Assembly: GCA_040754075.1 (NCBI GenBank)
Contig: JBFMDH010000006.1
Location: forward strand, 26,229-90,228
Length of the DNA stretch: 64,000 bases
Source of the DNA: Acidobacteriota bacterium
GTDB lineage: Bacteria > Acidobacteriota > Blastocatellia > UBA7656
Direction: 5' to 3'
Shown: piece by piece, positions 34,329 through 43,642 of the stretch
How positions within the stretch are numbered: position 1 is the first letter of the stretch
Layout of the letters: every line of letters begins with the position of its first letter
Notes under the pieces: generated by a model
What the model was told of the DNA's origin: nothing
The model's input: only the letters and a program-made list of their open reading frames with translations
The model's database searches: none
Translations under genes and position numbers: made by a program

Positions 34329-34666
34329 GAGTGATGATTATAGCAATTGATTGATTGATGCGACGAAAGATGGGCGAGTTGAATTTAAGATGGGAGATGG
34401 AATACCAGGATTATTAAAGATGCATAAATTCAAGGTTGTTGCAAAAGATGAATGAGCCTGATGATGAAGGGACATTCCCGGCGGATATTGCGGATGCGGC
34501 GGATTTCAACGGATAGTTAGCAGTCAAGTAATCGCATTTTTATTGCGAAGGGTGAATGCAGAAATATATCCGTCCTCATCCGCAGTATCCGCAGCATCCG
34601 CCGGGAAATTCAAATTCACATAACGAACATTGGTATTCCGTCAAATAATTTAAACTTCAATTCATC
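34329..34666. other. Intergenic region holding an inverted-repeat element
   Basis: This stretch between the xpb start and the TonB-like gene end contains the GCGGAT-type element (34474-34609). I see no gene in the rest. Confidence 0.5.
34474..34609. repeat. Inverted-repeat element with GCGGAT tandem units (copy 1)
   Basis: Arm 34474-34515 (four degenerate GCGGAT-type units) pairs with 34567-34609; most positions are complementary. The spacer is 51 nt. The outer ends read ATTCCCGGCGGAT and its complement. Related in sequence to the copy at 43325. Confidence 0.85.
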
Positions 34667-35689
34667 TCAACGGATATTGAATTCGATATCCACGACTACC
34701 CAGTAAGCCACGGGTTGACCATTGCGCATTGCGGGTCTGAATCGCATTTGATAAGCAGCGCGAATCGCTTCTTCGCTCAAACCGTCAGGCAGGCCTCTCA
34801 CAATACGAACCTGTTTAACACTGCCATCAGCGCCAACCAGGACGCGCGCGCGCGCCAAGCCCTGCACTTTATTCTGTCGCGCCTGCTCTGTGTAATTCGG
34901 TCGCGGGCGGTTTAAAGCGATAGGTTTTACGTCAACCGCTTCGCTATTTTCATCACGGTCACGATTGTCTTTCCGTGTGCCGATGGTGTATCGGTTGTCG
35001 CCTTGATTGCCGCCTTCGCCGGGTCCAAAACCTGGGCCATTGCCTGGACCTACACCGCCCTTGTTACCTGTGCCGATGCCATTGCCTTTTCCCTGCCCAT
35101 CTGATGGTGGGCTGACGACGCCGTTTGGCAAACCGGTTGGCAACAAATCATCGCGTTTGACATTGAGGTTGGGGTCGCCAAGCAATCTTTCTGCAAGCGG
35201 GATTGCCGGCGGTCTAAGCGTCGGTCGGGTCGTCGGGGCGATGATTGGTTGCTCTTCAGAATAATCGGGTCGCTCACCAAATGAAGCGGGATTTGGTGAA
35301 TTGTCGCCGCCTCCACCACCTCCGTGCGAAGCCTGGTCATCGTCACCTTTGCGCAGATTGGCTTCGGGCGGCGCAGAGCCTATGGATGGAAGCCAGATCG
35401 TGTATTTAGGATTTTCGTCTTTAGAAACCGGGGAGTTCTGACGGATTGTCCAAAGGGTGAGGGTGAGCAAAAATCCGGTTGAGTAAACCAGCAGACTGAT
35501 TGCCAAGCCATATTGCAGAAACATCAAGCGCCGCCGGCCGCCGATACCTTCACCTTTGATGGCACCGATGATGAAAGCTTTGGGACTCTCGCGCAGTTCA
35601 CTAACCGCTTCATTGAATTCTTCAAACAAGCGTTTGAGCAGAGAGGTACGCTCAAGATTCATGCTTACAAACAAAGCGTTGTCTTGCAT
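34667..35689 (-). CDS. TonB family protein (TonB C-terminal domain)
   Basis: The 340-residue protein has a cytoplasmic N-terminus and one transmembrane helix (about 52-75, QYGLAISLLVYSTGFLLTLTLW). A long Pro/Gly-rich periplasmic linker follows (about 80-250, with GTGNKGGVGPGNGPG). The TonB C-terminal domain begins PRPNYTEQARQNKVQG and contains EEAIRAAYQMRFRPAMRNG. TonB domains couple the proton-motive force to outer-membrane receptors, though many acidobacterial proteins with this end are not true TonB. No ExbBD genes are nearby. ATG 35689 with AGAGGA is preferred over starts 5-23 codons upstream. Confidence 0.85.
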   Translation of the reverse strand: MQDNALFVSMNLERTSLLKRLFEEFNEAVSELRESPKAFIIGAIKGEGIGGRRRLMFLQYGLAISLLVYSTGFLLTLTLWTIRQNSPVSKDENPKYTIWLPSIGSAPPEANLRKGDDDQASHGGGGGGDNSPNPASFGERPDYSEEQPIIAPTTRPTLRPPAIPLAERLLGDPNLNVKRDDLLPTGLPNGVVSPPSDGQGKGNGIGTGNKGGVGPGNGPGFGPGEGGNQGDNRYTIGTRKDNRDRDENSEAVDVKPIALNRPRPNYTEQARQNKVQGLARARVLVGADGSVKQVRIVRGLPDGLSEEAIRAAYQMRFRPAMRNGQPVAYWVVVDIEFNIR

Positions 35690-35923
35690 CCTTAAATCCT
35701 CTTTTGATTGGTTGATTGCCTCAGCACGGTTGGGCATGCAGAGCGTCTGTGCGCTCATCCATTCTGTTTTATTTTTTTACGTGGGAACTTGCCGATTGAT
35801 TAAGTAGGCACTGAGAGAATGCTGGCTACGAGCGAACTTGCGAATAAAAATTAATTCCTCACATGGCATTCATCAAGGTTCTTGGTTATTGTTTGTGCGT
35901 CTATCATAAACTCGGAGGCGAAG

Positions 35924-36949
35924 ATGCGATTAGGACTCAATTGTGGTTACTGGGGTTCAAACCCTGCGGATAATGTCACGCTGGTGCAGGAAGCGGAAAA
36001 GGTCGGCTTTCATTCGGTGTGGACGGCTGAAGCTTACGGGTCGGACGCAGTAACCACACTGACCTGGCTTGCGGCAAAAACTACGAAAATCAACGTTGGC
36101 ACAGCGATTATGCAAATGACAGCGCGTGTGCCCGCGATGACCGCGATGACCGCTGCAACCCTCGATTTACTCACCGGTGGGCGCATGCTTCTGGGCATCG
36201 GCGCATCAGGCCCGCAAGTGGTCGAAGGCTGGCACGGCGTTGAATATGGCAAGCTATTGGTTCGCACCCGCGAATATGTTTACATCTTGCGCGAAATCTG
36301 GAAACGCGAGCACCCGCTTGAGCATCACGGCGCATATTACGACATTCCCGTTCAAGGCGGCACAGGACTTGGCAAACCTCTGAAACTCATTTCACATCCC
36401 TTGCGTTCAGACATTCCGATTTACATTGCGGCGATTGGTCCGAAAAATGTCGCGCTCTGTGCAGAGCTTGCCAACGGCTGGTTGCCGGTGTTCTTTTCGC
36501 CTTATCGCAAAGAAGTGTTCAAAGCTTCGCTTGACGATGGTTTTGCCCGCAGAACCGATGGCAAAACCATTGATGATTTCGATATTGCGCCAACGGTGAG
36601 CGTGGTGTTGGGCGATGATGTCGCTGCTTGTCGCAATCAAGTCAAACCACATCTGGCGTTGTATGTCGGCGGTATGGGGGCGCGCGGCAAAAATTTCTAT
36701 AACGATCTTGCCTGTCGTTATGGTTATGAAGCGAATGCGCAACAGGTTCAAGACCTCTATTTATCCGGCAAGAAAACCGAAGCGATTGCTGCCATTCCCG
36801 ATGAACTGGTCGATGAAGTCGCGTTGTGCGGGCCCAAAGAGCGCATTAAAGACCGCCTGGCGGCATGGAAAGAATCGGGCGTGAAGACATTGATTTGCGG
36901 CGCAGCAAATCTCGAAACCGTTCGCGTGATGGCAGAAGTTGCAAGCTAA
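35924..36949 (+). CDS. LLM class F420-dependent oxidoreductase
   Basis: The 341-residue TIM-barrel protein of the luciferase-like monooxygenase superfamily begins [16 protein letters not shown]. Family motifs include [39 protein letters not shown] and [19 protein letters not shown]. This subgroup uses coenzyme F420 in characterised members; the electron acceptor here is unknown. ATG 35924 follows GGAGG. It converges with mltG. No F420 biosynthesis gene is in the window. Confidence 0.9.
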   Translation: MRLGLNCGYWGSNPADNVTLVQEAEKVGFHSVWTAEAYGSDAVTTLTWLAAKTTKINVGTAIMQMTARVPAMTAMTAATLDLLTGGRMLLGIGASGPQVVEGWHGVEYGKLLVRTREYVYILREIWKREHPLEHHGAYYDIPVQGGTGLGKPLKLISHPLRSDIPIYIAAIGPKNVALCAELANGWLPVFFSPYRKEVFKASLDDGFARRTDGKTIDDFDIAPTVSVVLGDDVAACRNQVKPHLALYVGGMGARGKNFYNDLACRYGYEANAQQVQDLYLSGKKTEAIAAIPDELVDEVALCGPKERIKDRLAAWKESGVKTLICGAANLETVRVMAEVAS

Positions 36950-36980
36950 TCCGTTGACGGTTTGAATGGCGGAATCCAAC

Positions 36981-38213
36981 TTACTGTAATTTTTGTTCTC
37001 GTAAATTGCGACGATATTCTTCAACCGCCACCGAATGCTGAGCGCCAGTAGTTGAGAAAATATGGCGACCATCTACGCCATTGGCGACGAAATAGAGATA
37101 ATCGGTGTTCGCCGGATAAAGCGCCGCTTCGATTGAAGCGCGACCCGGCGAGGCAATCGGCCCCGGCGGCAAGCCTGCATAGATATAAGTATTGTATGGC
37201 GAACGCCGTTCGCGATGGCGCGGTTGATTGGGATTGCCATCGTAATCGCCCGCGACTTTCGCCGCATAAATAAATGTCGGGTCGCAAGCGAGCGGCATAC
37301 CGATTTTCAAACGGTTGTGAATCACCGATGATATTTTTGCGCGGTCTTCGGCAACCCGCGCTTCTTCTTCAACCACCGATGCGAGCGTCAGGGCTTTATG
37401 AACCGAAAACCCAAGCGCCCGCGCCCGCGCCTGCCATTCGGGGGTAAACACTTCTTCAAACCGCCTGACCATCACCTCAATCAACTCTTTGGCGCTGGTG
37501 CTGACGTTATAGTTGTAGGTGTCCGGGAACAAGTAACCTTCGAGGTTCTGCGCTTCGGGCGCAATTTTGCGAATCAGGCGGGTGTCCTGCATCAATTGCA
37601 AAAACTCTGCTTCGGTCGCTTTGCCGGTTTTGGTGGCTAAAATTTTCGCAATGTCGAAGCGGTCGGAGCCTTCAGGAATGGTCACGCTCTCGTGAACCAC
37701 TTCGCCGCGTTGAATTTTGGCGATGGCTTCCATCGGCGAAATCGGCGATTTGAATTTGTAATCGCCGCTGCGCAGTTGCCCGCTGTTGCCTGTAACGCGC
37801 AGGTAGGTTGTAAGCAATCGCGGATTTTTCACGATACCGATTTTCGCAAGCTCTGCGATGATAGCCTGTGTGCTCATGCCTTGCTTGACGGTAATGATGT
37901 CTTCGGCGTTGTGTTCAACAGGGGTATTTAATGTGGACTTGAACCACAGCCATCCGCCGATTGCCGCGCCAATGATTAAAATCAGAAGCCCTAAACCTAC
38001 GAGGAGACAGGAACGCGCTTTTTTCGGCGTCGGTGGAAGAACGATGTCGCCTTGACGATTTGGATAAGTAGTTTCATCGGTCAATTCCGATTCAGGTTTT
38101 TCGGGATATTGCTCTTGAATCAAAGACGAAAGTTCCGCGAATTCTCTATTGAGCGGCGGTTGATTCGATGCCTTTGCGGGTGAACCGGATGGCGGTTTGA
38201 ATTGTTCGTTCAT
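36981..38213 (-). CDS. mltG: Endolytic transglycosylase MltG
   Basis: The 410-residue protein has a cytoplasmic Pro-rich N-terminus, one transmembrane helix (about 68-90) and a YceG/MltG domain (about 100-405). The catalytic Glu region is TLASVVEEEARVAEDRAKI. The signature region with MPLACDPTFIY, NTYIYAGLPPGPIASPG and YFVANGVDGRHIFS follows. It cuts nascent glycan strands at the inner membrane and probably sets chain length. It overlaps ruvX by four bases (ATGA), so the two are cotranscribed. Confidence 0.95.
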   Translation of the reverse strand: MNEQFKPPSGSPAKASNQPPLNREFAELSSLIQEQYPEKPESELTDETTYPNRQGDIVLPPTPKKARSCLLVGLGLLILIIGAAIGGWLWFKSTLNTPVEHNAEDIITVKQGMSTQAIIAELAKIGIVKNPRLLTTYLRVTGNSGQLRSGDYKFKSPISPMEAIAKIQRGEVVHESVTIPEGSDRFDIAKILATKTGKATEAEFLQLMQDTRLIRKIAPEAQNLEGYLFPDTYNYNVSTSAKELIEVMVRRFEEVFTPEWQARARALGFSVHKALTLASVVEEEARVAEDRAKISSVIHNRLKIGMPLACDPTFIYAAKVAGDYDGNPNQPRHRERRSPYNTYIYAGLPPGPIASPGRASIEAALYPANTDYLYFVANGVDGRHIFSTTGAQHSVAVEEYRRNLREQKLQ

Positions 38214-38629
38214 GAGTTTTTCGTTGTTTGCGAAAGATAGTCCTGCAAGATAATCATTGCCGCGATTTCGTCTGACCGGGATTTTCGCTGTTGACGATTC
38301 CAGCCGCGTTCCATCATTAATTGCTCGGCTTCATAGCTGGTCAATCGTTCATCCTGCGTAAAGATTGGGATGTCGATTTTAGCGCCAAGTTGCTTAATGA
38401 ACTGTAAAACTTTTTCCGCCGCATCGCCTTCGCTGCCGTCCATTTTGAGCGGCAAGCCGATGACCACGCCTTCGACTTCAAGATCGGCAATCAAAAACTG
38501 CAATCGTTCAAGGTCGCGATTAAGCGATGACCGGCGAATCGTTTCAACCGGACGAACCGTGATGCCAAGACCGTCTGATACGGCTATGCCAATGTTTTTC
38601 GAGCCTAAGTCAATGCCAAGCAACCGCAT
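38210..38629 (-). CDS. ruvX: Holliday junction resolvase-like protein RuvX/YqgF
   Basis: The 139-residue RNase H-fold protein has the N-terminal acidic motif MRLLGIDLGSKNIGIAVSD, then VIGLPLKMDGSEGDAAEKV, TQDERLTSYEAEQLM and a C-terminal DEIAAMIILQDYL. Family members act in pre-16S rRNA 5' processing and resemble RuvC resolvases. It is followed by mltG with an ATGA overlap, a common bacterial arrangement. Confidence 0.94.
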   Translation of the reverse strand: MRLLGIDLGSKNIGIAVSDGLGITVRPVETIRRSSLNRDLERLQFLIADLEVEGVVIGLPLKMDGSEGDAAEKVLQFIKQLGAKIDIPIFTQDERLTSYEAEQLMMERGWNRQQRKSRSDEIAAMIILQDYLSQTTKNS

Positions 38630-38674
38630 AAAAAATTGAGTATAGGTAGCCTATTTGCAAGGTGTCAATCAAAC

Positions 38675-38831
38675 AGTCTGGAGTCGCGAGTCCTGAGTCT
38701 GGAGTCCCTGCCTCGAAGTTTTATTCTCACCTTGCGAGACTCATAATTTGTCACCTCAGCAATTGCCCAATCAAGATTTCAAGTCACCTTTGGTTGTCGG
38801 ACTCCAGACACCAGACGCTCGACTCCAGACT
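38675..38831. repeat. Inverted-repeat element with AGTCTGGAGTC tandem units
   Basis: The 33-nt arm 38675-38707 contains three degenerate AGTCTGGAGTC-type units and is mirrored at 38799-38831 (about 28 of 33 positions pair). The spacer is 91 nt and has no gene. The element fills most of the 295-nt gap between ruvX and the S41 protein gene. A weak promoter (TTGCGC with TATTAT) lies between it and 38925. Confidence 0.85.
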
Positions 38832-38924
38832 ATTAAGGTTATGCTTGCGCCTGCTCTTTTTAAAAGGTTATTATGAAAAGGTTAGAAGCCCAGTTCTGTG
38901 GTAGCTTATTCAAAGGAGTCCTGA

Positions 38925-40256
38925 ATGCAGTTTAAGACCAAAATCGCCATTGTGGTTTTTTCAACACTGATTGCCTGCTACGCCATCGTTGGCAGTTTTA
39001 TTTCGCGTTCCAGTCAGGCAGTAGCGCGTAATACACAATATGCGCAAATCAATGTGCTTGATGATGTTTTGCGACACATTATCGATGATTATGTAGAAGA
39101 ACCCGACCTTGAGAAAGTTCGCGTTGGCAGCCTGCGTGGACTTGCCGAAGGGTTGGATCCGTACAGCGCGTATTTGACTCCTGAACAGGCGAAACAGTAC
39201 AACCCCAAAGGTCAGCCGGGCGAAACCGGAATGATCGTTTCCAAAGTCGCAGGCTTCGCTTATGTTGTGGCGGTGTTGAAAGGCTCACCCGCCGAACAAG
39301 TCGGAATTAAAGACGGTGATTTCATTGAATACATCGGCAAACTTCCGTCACGCGATTTGAGCCTTTATGACTGCCAGCAACTCATCAACGGCGCAATCGG
39401 TTCAACCGTCGAATTGAAAGTTTTGCATCGCGGCGTGTCGCGCAAAATCACCTTGACCAGAGCCAAAGTCAATCAACCGGTCATCGAAGCGCGCACCGAA
39501 GAAACCGGCATCGGTTATTTGAAAGTGACCAGCCTGGTTGACGGCAAAGCCACCGAAATTAAAACCCAGTTGAGTGATTTGATGACCAAAGGCGCGCAAA
39601 AAATCGTGCTGGATTTGCGCGGTTCGGCAAATGGTTCGATTGATGAAGGCGTTGCTGTTGCCAACTATTTTGTCGGCGCGGGTAACCTTGCGCGAGTCAT
39701 CGGCAAAGGCGGCAAAGACGCCAAGGTTTATGCGGCTGATGCCAAGAAGGTTATCTTTACAGGAGCACTGACGGTATTGGTTGACCGCAGCACTGCCGGA
39801 GCCGCTGAAATCGTCGCCGCTGCGATTAAAGACCAGAAACGCGGCGAAGTCGTTGGCGAACGTTCATTCGGAAGCGGCAGCGACCAGCAATTATTCACGC
39901 TCGGCGATGGCGGCGCATTGTTGCTCACCATTGCCAAGTATGCGCCCGCGACCGGCAAACCATTTATGGAAGAAGGCGTGACGCCGACGGTTAAAGTTGA
40001 GCGTCCCGCCGAACCCGAAGTCGTGTTGCCGGACGGTGACGATGATGACGATGAAGCCAATCAACAAGCGCAACCGCCGCAACCGACAACCCCGCCGAAA
40101 CCCGAAACGCCTGTCGAAGACGTGCAGTTGAAAAAGGCTCTGGAGATTTTAAAACAAGCGCCAGCCAAAGCTCAGGCTGCGCAAAAACGCGCTGCTGTGA
40201 ATTTCAAGCGCAACGTTTCCAACCGCGCGCCTTATGAACAACCCTTCGTGATGTAG
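38925..40256 (+). CDS. S41 C-terminal-processing-peptidase homologue lacking the catalytic Ser-Lys dyad
   Basis: The 443-residue protein has an N-terminal anchor (about 5-25), a PDZ domain (about 95-180) and the S41 core (about 190-350), with an acidic/Pro-rich tail. Active family members such as E. coli Prc have Ser430 in SASEI and Lys455 in FGKG. Here the equivalent positions read GAAEI (Gly292) and FGSG (Ser317), with the same 25-residue spacing. The flanking fold motifs (VVGERSFGSG, IVAAAIKDQKRG, ITIAKYAPATGKP-like) are kept. It is probably a non-catalytic binder or adaptor outside the inner membrane (inference). An AAAGGAGT site precedes the ATG and a strong terminator follows. Confidence 0.88.
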   Translation: MQFKTKIAIVVFSTLIACYAIVGSFISRSSQAVARNTQYAQINVLDDVLRHIIDDYVEEPDLEKVRVGSLRGLAEGLDPYSAYLTPEQAKQYNPKGQPGETGMIVSKVAGFAYVVAVLKGSPAEQVGIKDGDFIEYIGKLPSRDLSLYDCQQLINGAIGSTVELKVLHRGVSRKITLTRAKVNQPVIEARTEETGIGYLKVTSLVDGKATEIKTQLSDLMTKGAQKIVLDLRGSANGSIDEGVAVANYFVGAGNLARVIGKGGKDAKVYAADAKKVIFTGALTVLVDRSTAGAAEIVAAAIKDQKRGEVVGERSFGSGSDQQLFTLGDGGALLLTIAKYAPATGKPFMEEGVTPTVKVERPAEPEVVLPDGDDDDDEANQQAQPPQPTTPPKPETPVEDVQLKKALEILKQAPAKAQAAQKRAAVNFKRNVSNRAPYEQPFVM

Positions 40257-40280
40257 TGAGAGAGTTTTATTGAAATAAAA

Positions 40281-40312
40281 AAGCCAGCTTGAAATTAAGC
40301 TGGCTTTTTTTA
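40281..40312 (+). terminator. Rho-independent terminator
   Basis: AAGCCAGCTT and AAGCTGGCTT form a perfect 10-bp stem with a 6-nt loop, flanked by A-run and T-run. It ends the S41 gene and may work in both directions. Confidence 0.92.
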
Positions 40313-40369
40313 TTTTATGAATGACGCGAGATTAACAATCCTATAGGTTGCGGCAAGATTCCCAAGTAT

Positions 40370-40645
40370 TCATTCCACCTTTGCCTTTCTTTGTTTCACT
40401 TTATTGGTGAAATAAATGATGAGATTTGCCGAGGAAAACGCCACAAGAATAAAAACCAATAACAGTCTTGGGTCTATCGCATAATTGACCGAAGTATTGT
40501 ACCGATAGAACTGAGCCGAAGTGATTATCAATAGGAAAAAAACGAGTCGTTTGACGTTAACGTTTTTCACCCTGAAAAAGAAATAGCGAGCATTCAAAAA
40601 TGAGAGAATGTATAAAATCAAGAGGTGCAGCCCCATCGTGTCCAT
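40370..40645 (-). CDS. Small membrane protein of unknown function
   Basis: The 91-residue protein has three hydrophobic helices (MGLHLLILYILSFL, RLVFFLLIITSAQFY, LLLVFILVAFSSANLIIYF) and a Lys-rich tail. AAAGG lies 8 nt before the ATG. It begins 18 nt after the end of the proline dehydrogenase gene and may be its operon partner. No family is recognised. Confidence 0.55.
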   Translation of the reverse strand: MDTMGLHLLILYILSFLNARYFFFRVKNVNVKRLVFFLLIITSAQFYRYNTSVNYAIDPRLLLVFILVAFSSANLIIYFTNKVKQRKAKVE

Positions 40646-40663
40646 TTGTACAGCCTTTCGATT

Positions 40664-41584
40664 TTACCCTTTCACCACATTCTTCAAGATGAACCAGACG
40701 TTTGCCGGGCGTTCGGCAAGGCGGCGCATGAAATAGGGATACCAGAATTTTCCATACGGCACATAGACGCGCACGCGGTAACCTTCTTTTACCAGGCTTT
40801 CCTGTAAATCGCGGCGCACGCCGTAGAGCATCTGAAATTCATATTTGTCCGGCGCGATCTCCGCTTCTTTGGCAAACTGCCTGGTTGCTTCAATCATATT
40901 CGGGTCGTGCGTAGCGATGCCGTGATAAATGCCCGATGGCAAAAGCAGGCGCATCAATTTCACAAAATTTTTATCAACATCGGCTTTGTTCGCAAAGGCG
41001 ACGGCTTCGGGTTCTTTATAAGCGCCTTTGCAAAGTCGAATGCGCGCGCCGATTTTAAGCAACTCCTCAATGTCTTTTTCGGTGCGATATAAATATGCCT
41101 GCACCACGATGCCGACGTTTTCAAATTCCGAGCGCAAACGACGAAAGATTCCCAACGTCGCATCGGTCTTGGTGGAATCTTCCATGTCGATACGCGCGAA
41201 ATTATTTTCTGCGGCAGCGGCAGCGACAATGGCGCGGGTGTTTTCGTAACAGAGTTCCGTATCGATATCGAGTCCGAGTTGCGTAAGTTTCACGGAAACA
41301 TTTGAATTGAGCGAATGTTGTTTGATGGCTTCAATCAAACGTTGATATTCGCGGACTTCGGCGCGGGTCTCTGCTTCTTTGGAAATCGATTCGCCGAGAT
41401 GGTCAAAGGTCGCCGAAATATTTTTGCTGTTGAGTTGCTTGATGGCGGCAACCGCCGCGCTGATTTCTTCGCCTGCAACAAAGCGTTGGGTGACGGAATT
41501 GAATGATTTGAATTTGGTAAGAAAATTTTTCAAGCCCTCGCTGGTTGACATATACAGCAGGGCTGATTTCATGATGGATTCCAT
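40664..41584 (-). CDS. Proline dehydrogenase
   Basis: The 306-residue FAD enzyme oxidises proline to pyrroline-5-carboxylate, passing electrons to quinone. The TIM-barrel is recognisable from FDHLGESISKEAET, SVKLTQLGLDID, RIDMEDSTKTD, IRLCKGAYKEPEAVA, EFQMLYGVRRDLQ and the C-terminal YVPYGKFWYPYFMRRLAERP, which holds substrate-contacting arginines. Its length fits the monofunctional enzyme rather than PutA. No P5C dehydrogenase is adjacent; the ALDH at 6160 is far away. Confidence 0.94.
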   Translation of the reverse strand: MESIMKSALLYMSTSEGLKNFLTKFKSFNSVTQRFVAGEEISAAVAAIKQLNSKNISATFDHLGESISKEAETRAEVREYQRLIEAIKQHSLNSNVSVKLTQLGLDIDTELCYENTRAIVAAAAAENNFARIDMEDSTKTDATLGIFRRLRSEFENVGIVVQAYLYRTEKDIEELLKIGARIRLCKGAYKEPEAVAFANKADVDKNFVKLMRLLLPSGIYHGIATHDPNMIEATRQFAKEAEIAPDKYEFQMLYGVRRDLQESLVKEGYRVRVYVPYGKFWYPYFMRRLAERPANVWFILKNVVKG

Positions 41585-41686
41585 TAAAATTGCCTCTCGA
41601 AAATGATTCTACCCAGATTAAACGTGAGCAGCATAAACTACAGGTTGAAAGCAAATCAACTATAACGAACCGCATGGTTCAACGGT

Positions 41687-43237
41687 TCACCATTTATCTT
41701 TCAACAAGGCGTCGGCAGCCTGTAATACATCGGTTAAAACCTGCGGTGAATCTATCGCCTGATTTAAAGTATCGACCGCCACCACGCGGCTTGCAGCTTT
41801 GCCAGTGGGTTGCCAACGCGCCAGCATTCGTTCGGAGGTATAGCCTGCGAAAACGTCTACGCAAGCGACGTTTAATGCCGCCGCGATGTGTTGCCCGGCA
41901 GAATCGTAACCGATATACAAATCGCTTTCACCGATGAGCGCGGCGAGCACGCCGATGCGCCCGCGCCACACCAAGACATCCGCAGCAAATGGTTTTTTAT
42001 CTGTGAACCGGTTTAATTTTTCTTCATCAAATTCGATTACCGAAACCTTGCGATTATCAAACGTGATGTGCTGCGCTTCCTGAATGATGGCATCGGCGCG
42101 TTTTAATTCATCTTCGCCTGCGCCTTTATCGAGAATGATTTTTGCGCCACGCTGTAACAGGTTCACGACTACCTGTTGTTCAAATTCATCCGATATGCGT
42201 TTGGCGGGATTTTCGCCGACACCGAAATTGATGGCAATGATTGGACGCTTCGATGAACCGCGCAACGCCTTTACCAATCTCCCGCCGGATTCGCAGTCCG
42301 TCGCCCGCAAATAGATTTCAGGATAAATACGTTCATCGCCACCAAAGACCGCATTGAGCCAGACCGAGGTCAACTCGCTCAGTGAATGCGCAGTGCGATT
42401 TCCGAGTTCACGACTGGGAAAGAAAAAATAATCGTCAACGATTTGCGCTTTACGATGCTCATCAGGATTAAATTTTTCCGCGCGCGATAAAGGCAACAAT
42501 CCCAATTGAGTTAAACGGCTGTCAGGGTCAACGATTAAATACTCCTCTTTGCTTAACCCTTTCAGACAATCCTCAACACTCGCCCGTACATCAAGCCAAC
42601 TGAGCAATCGTTCGGTGAGTGTCCCGGCGCGTTGATATTTGATTTCGGCAAATTGAATGCGGGCATTGCCGCCGAATAACTCGATGGCTTTGGCGTTGCC
42701 GATGAGCACAATTTTGGCGCCGGGAAATTCGCGTCGCAATCGGTTCACCACGACGCCATTAATAGCAACGTCCGCGCCGATGGTGACGCGCGATAAAACG
42801 ATGATGACTTTGACTTGTTGTTTTGCGGCTTCGCTTCTTTGAAACCGACGAACATAACGCAGTTGTTCGGCGCGGGTGATGAAATCGCTTTCATTCGTTA
42901 AACCATATTGGGTCAATGCCTCATCAATCGCTTGCCCTCGCGTGGTCTTGCGACAGTATTGAATGAGTTGCGCGAACAGCCGGTTGTAAAGCAACACCGC
43001 AGACGGCTCGAAGGAATCCGCCAGCGCCTCGACGAGTGACGCGAAAATGGCTCCTGTAGCCGCTTTCAAGATTTCGGGATTTTCCGACGAGGCAAGCTCG
43101 GCAAGCTGTTCAATGGGTTCGCGCAGATATTCGCCCGAAGCGCGATAGGTGGTCAGAAACTTTTCAACCAATTGTCTGGGATTAAACTCTTGCTGCATGG
43201 TCATTGGTTTTCTTTGACCTTGCATTATGGCATTCAC
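41687..43237 (-). CDS. Glycosyltransferase family 9-like (heptosyltransferase fold) protein
   Basis: The 516-residue protein has a helical N-terminal region (about 1-140) and a GT-B fold like ADP-heptose:LPS heptosyltransferases. Evidence includes VIIVLSRVTIGADVAINGVVVNRLRREFPGAK-type opening, PIIAINFGVGENPAKR, and the nucleotide-binding end LIGESDLYIGYDSAGQHIAAALNV. The last motif replaces the usual D(S/T)G.MHLAAA with DSAGQHIAAA. Donor and acceptor are unknown. Start uncertain: GTG 43237, ATG 43225 or the two ATGs before QQEFNP. It may act on envelope glycans. Confidence 0.75.
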   Translation of the reverse strand: MNAIMQGQRKPMTMQQEFNPRQLVEKFLTTYRASGEYLREPIEQLAELASSENPEILKAATGAIFASLVEALADSFEPSAVLLYNRLFAQLIQYCRKTTRGQAIDEALTQYGLTNESDFITRAEQLRYVRRFQRSEAAKQQVKVIIVLSRVTIGADVAINGVVVNRLRREFPGAKIVLIGNAKAIELFGGNARIQFAEIKYQRAGTLTERLLSWLDVRASVEDCLKGLSKEEYLIVDPDSRLTQLGLLPLSRAEKFNPDEHRKAQIVDDYFFFPSRELGNRTAHSLSELTSVWLNAVFGGDERIYPEIYLRATDCESGGRLVKALRGSSKRPIIAINFGVGENPAKRISDEFEQQVVVNLLQRGAKIILDKGAGEDELKRADAIIQEAQHITFDNRKVSVIEFDEEKLNRFTDKKPFAADVLVWRGRIGVLAALIGESDLYIGYDSAGQHIAAALNVACVDVFAGYTSERMLARWQPTGKAASRVVAVDTLNQAIDSPQVLTDVLQAADALLKDKW

Positions 43238-43324
43238 TGAACCGGCTTATCAAAGCGATGGCAGGTAAATTGCGGAGGTCATAAAAGTTCAGACGGAATG
43301 CCACTCTGTTCATTATTGAGTTAA

Positions 43325-43471
43325 ATTTCCCAGCGGATGCGGCGGATCGCGCCGATATTTGCGGATTTTCCTTTTGAGCGCCTGCATAACCCTCTGTTAT
43401 CAGGCGGTTCCAGCAAATAGCAATAGAACATCCGTCCGCATCCGCCGCATCCGCAATATCCGCTGGGAAAT
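43325..43471. repeat. Inverted-repeat element with GCGGAT tandem units (copy 2)
   Basis: Arm 43325-43369 pairs with 43427-43471; outer ends ATTTCCCAGCGGAT match exactly. Spacer about 57 nt. It shares the end sequence and GCGGAT unit with the element at 34474, but unit order and spacer differ. Confidence 0.85.
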
Positions 43472-43554
43472 GCAATTTTGAATGTTAAACGATGGGGTTT
43501 CGTCAAACCTCTTGTTATGAAATTTCAATCGCCCCGCTTTACCCAAAGCAACGC

Positions 43555-43584
43555 TTGATAATCTCTGTGGCAATGCAGTAGTAT
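43555..43584 (+). promoter_or_regulatory. Probable promoter of the MFS gene
   Basis: TTGATA and TAGTAT are 18 nt apart, about 60 nt upstream of the ATG at 43643. Confidence 0.45.
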
Positions 43585-43642
43585 GCCGCAGTTCTTATCT
43601 CGACAAATCTACGATTTGATAAAACGTTCTAGGAGAAAAATA

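Larger units (their letters stand above)
43238..43642. other. Intergenic region holding an inverted-repeat element and MFS promoter
   Basis: Between the divergent GT9-like and MFS genes. It holds the GCGGAT-type element (43325-43471) and a promoter at 43555. No gene is seen. Confidence 0.5.

Noticed and set aside
34474..34609. CRISPR array from the GCGGAT units
   Set aside because: The units are 6-9 nt, uneven and arranged as two opposed arms, without regular spacers or cas genes.
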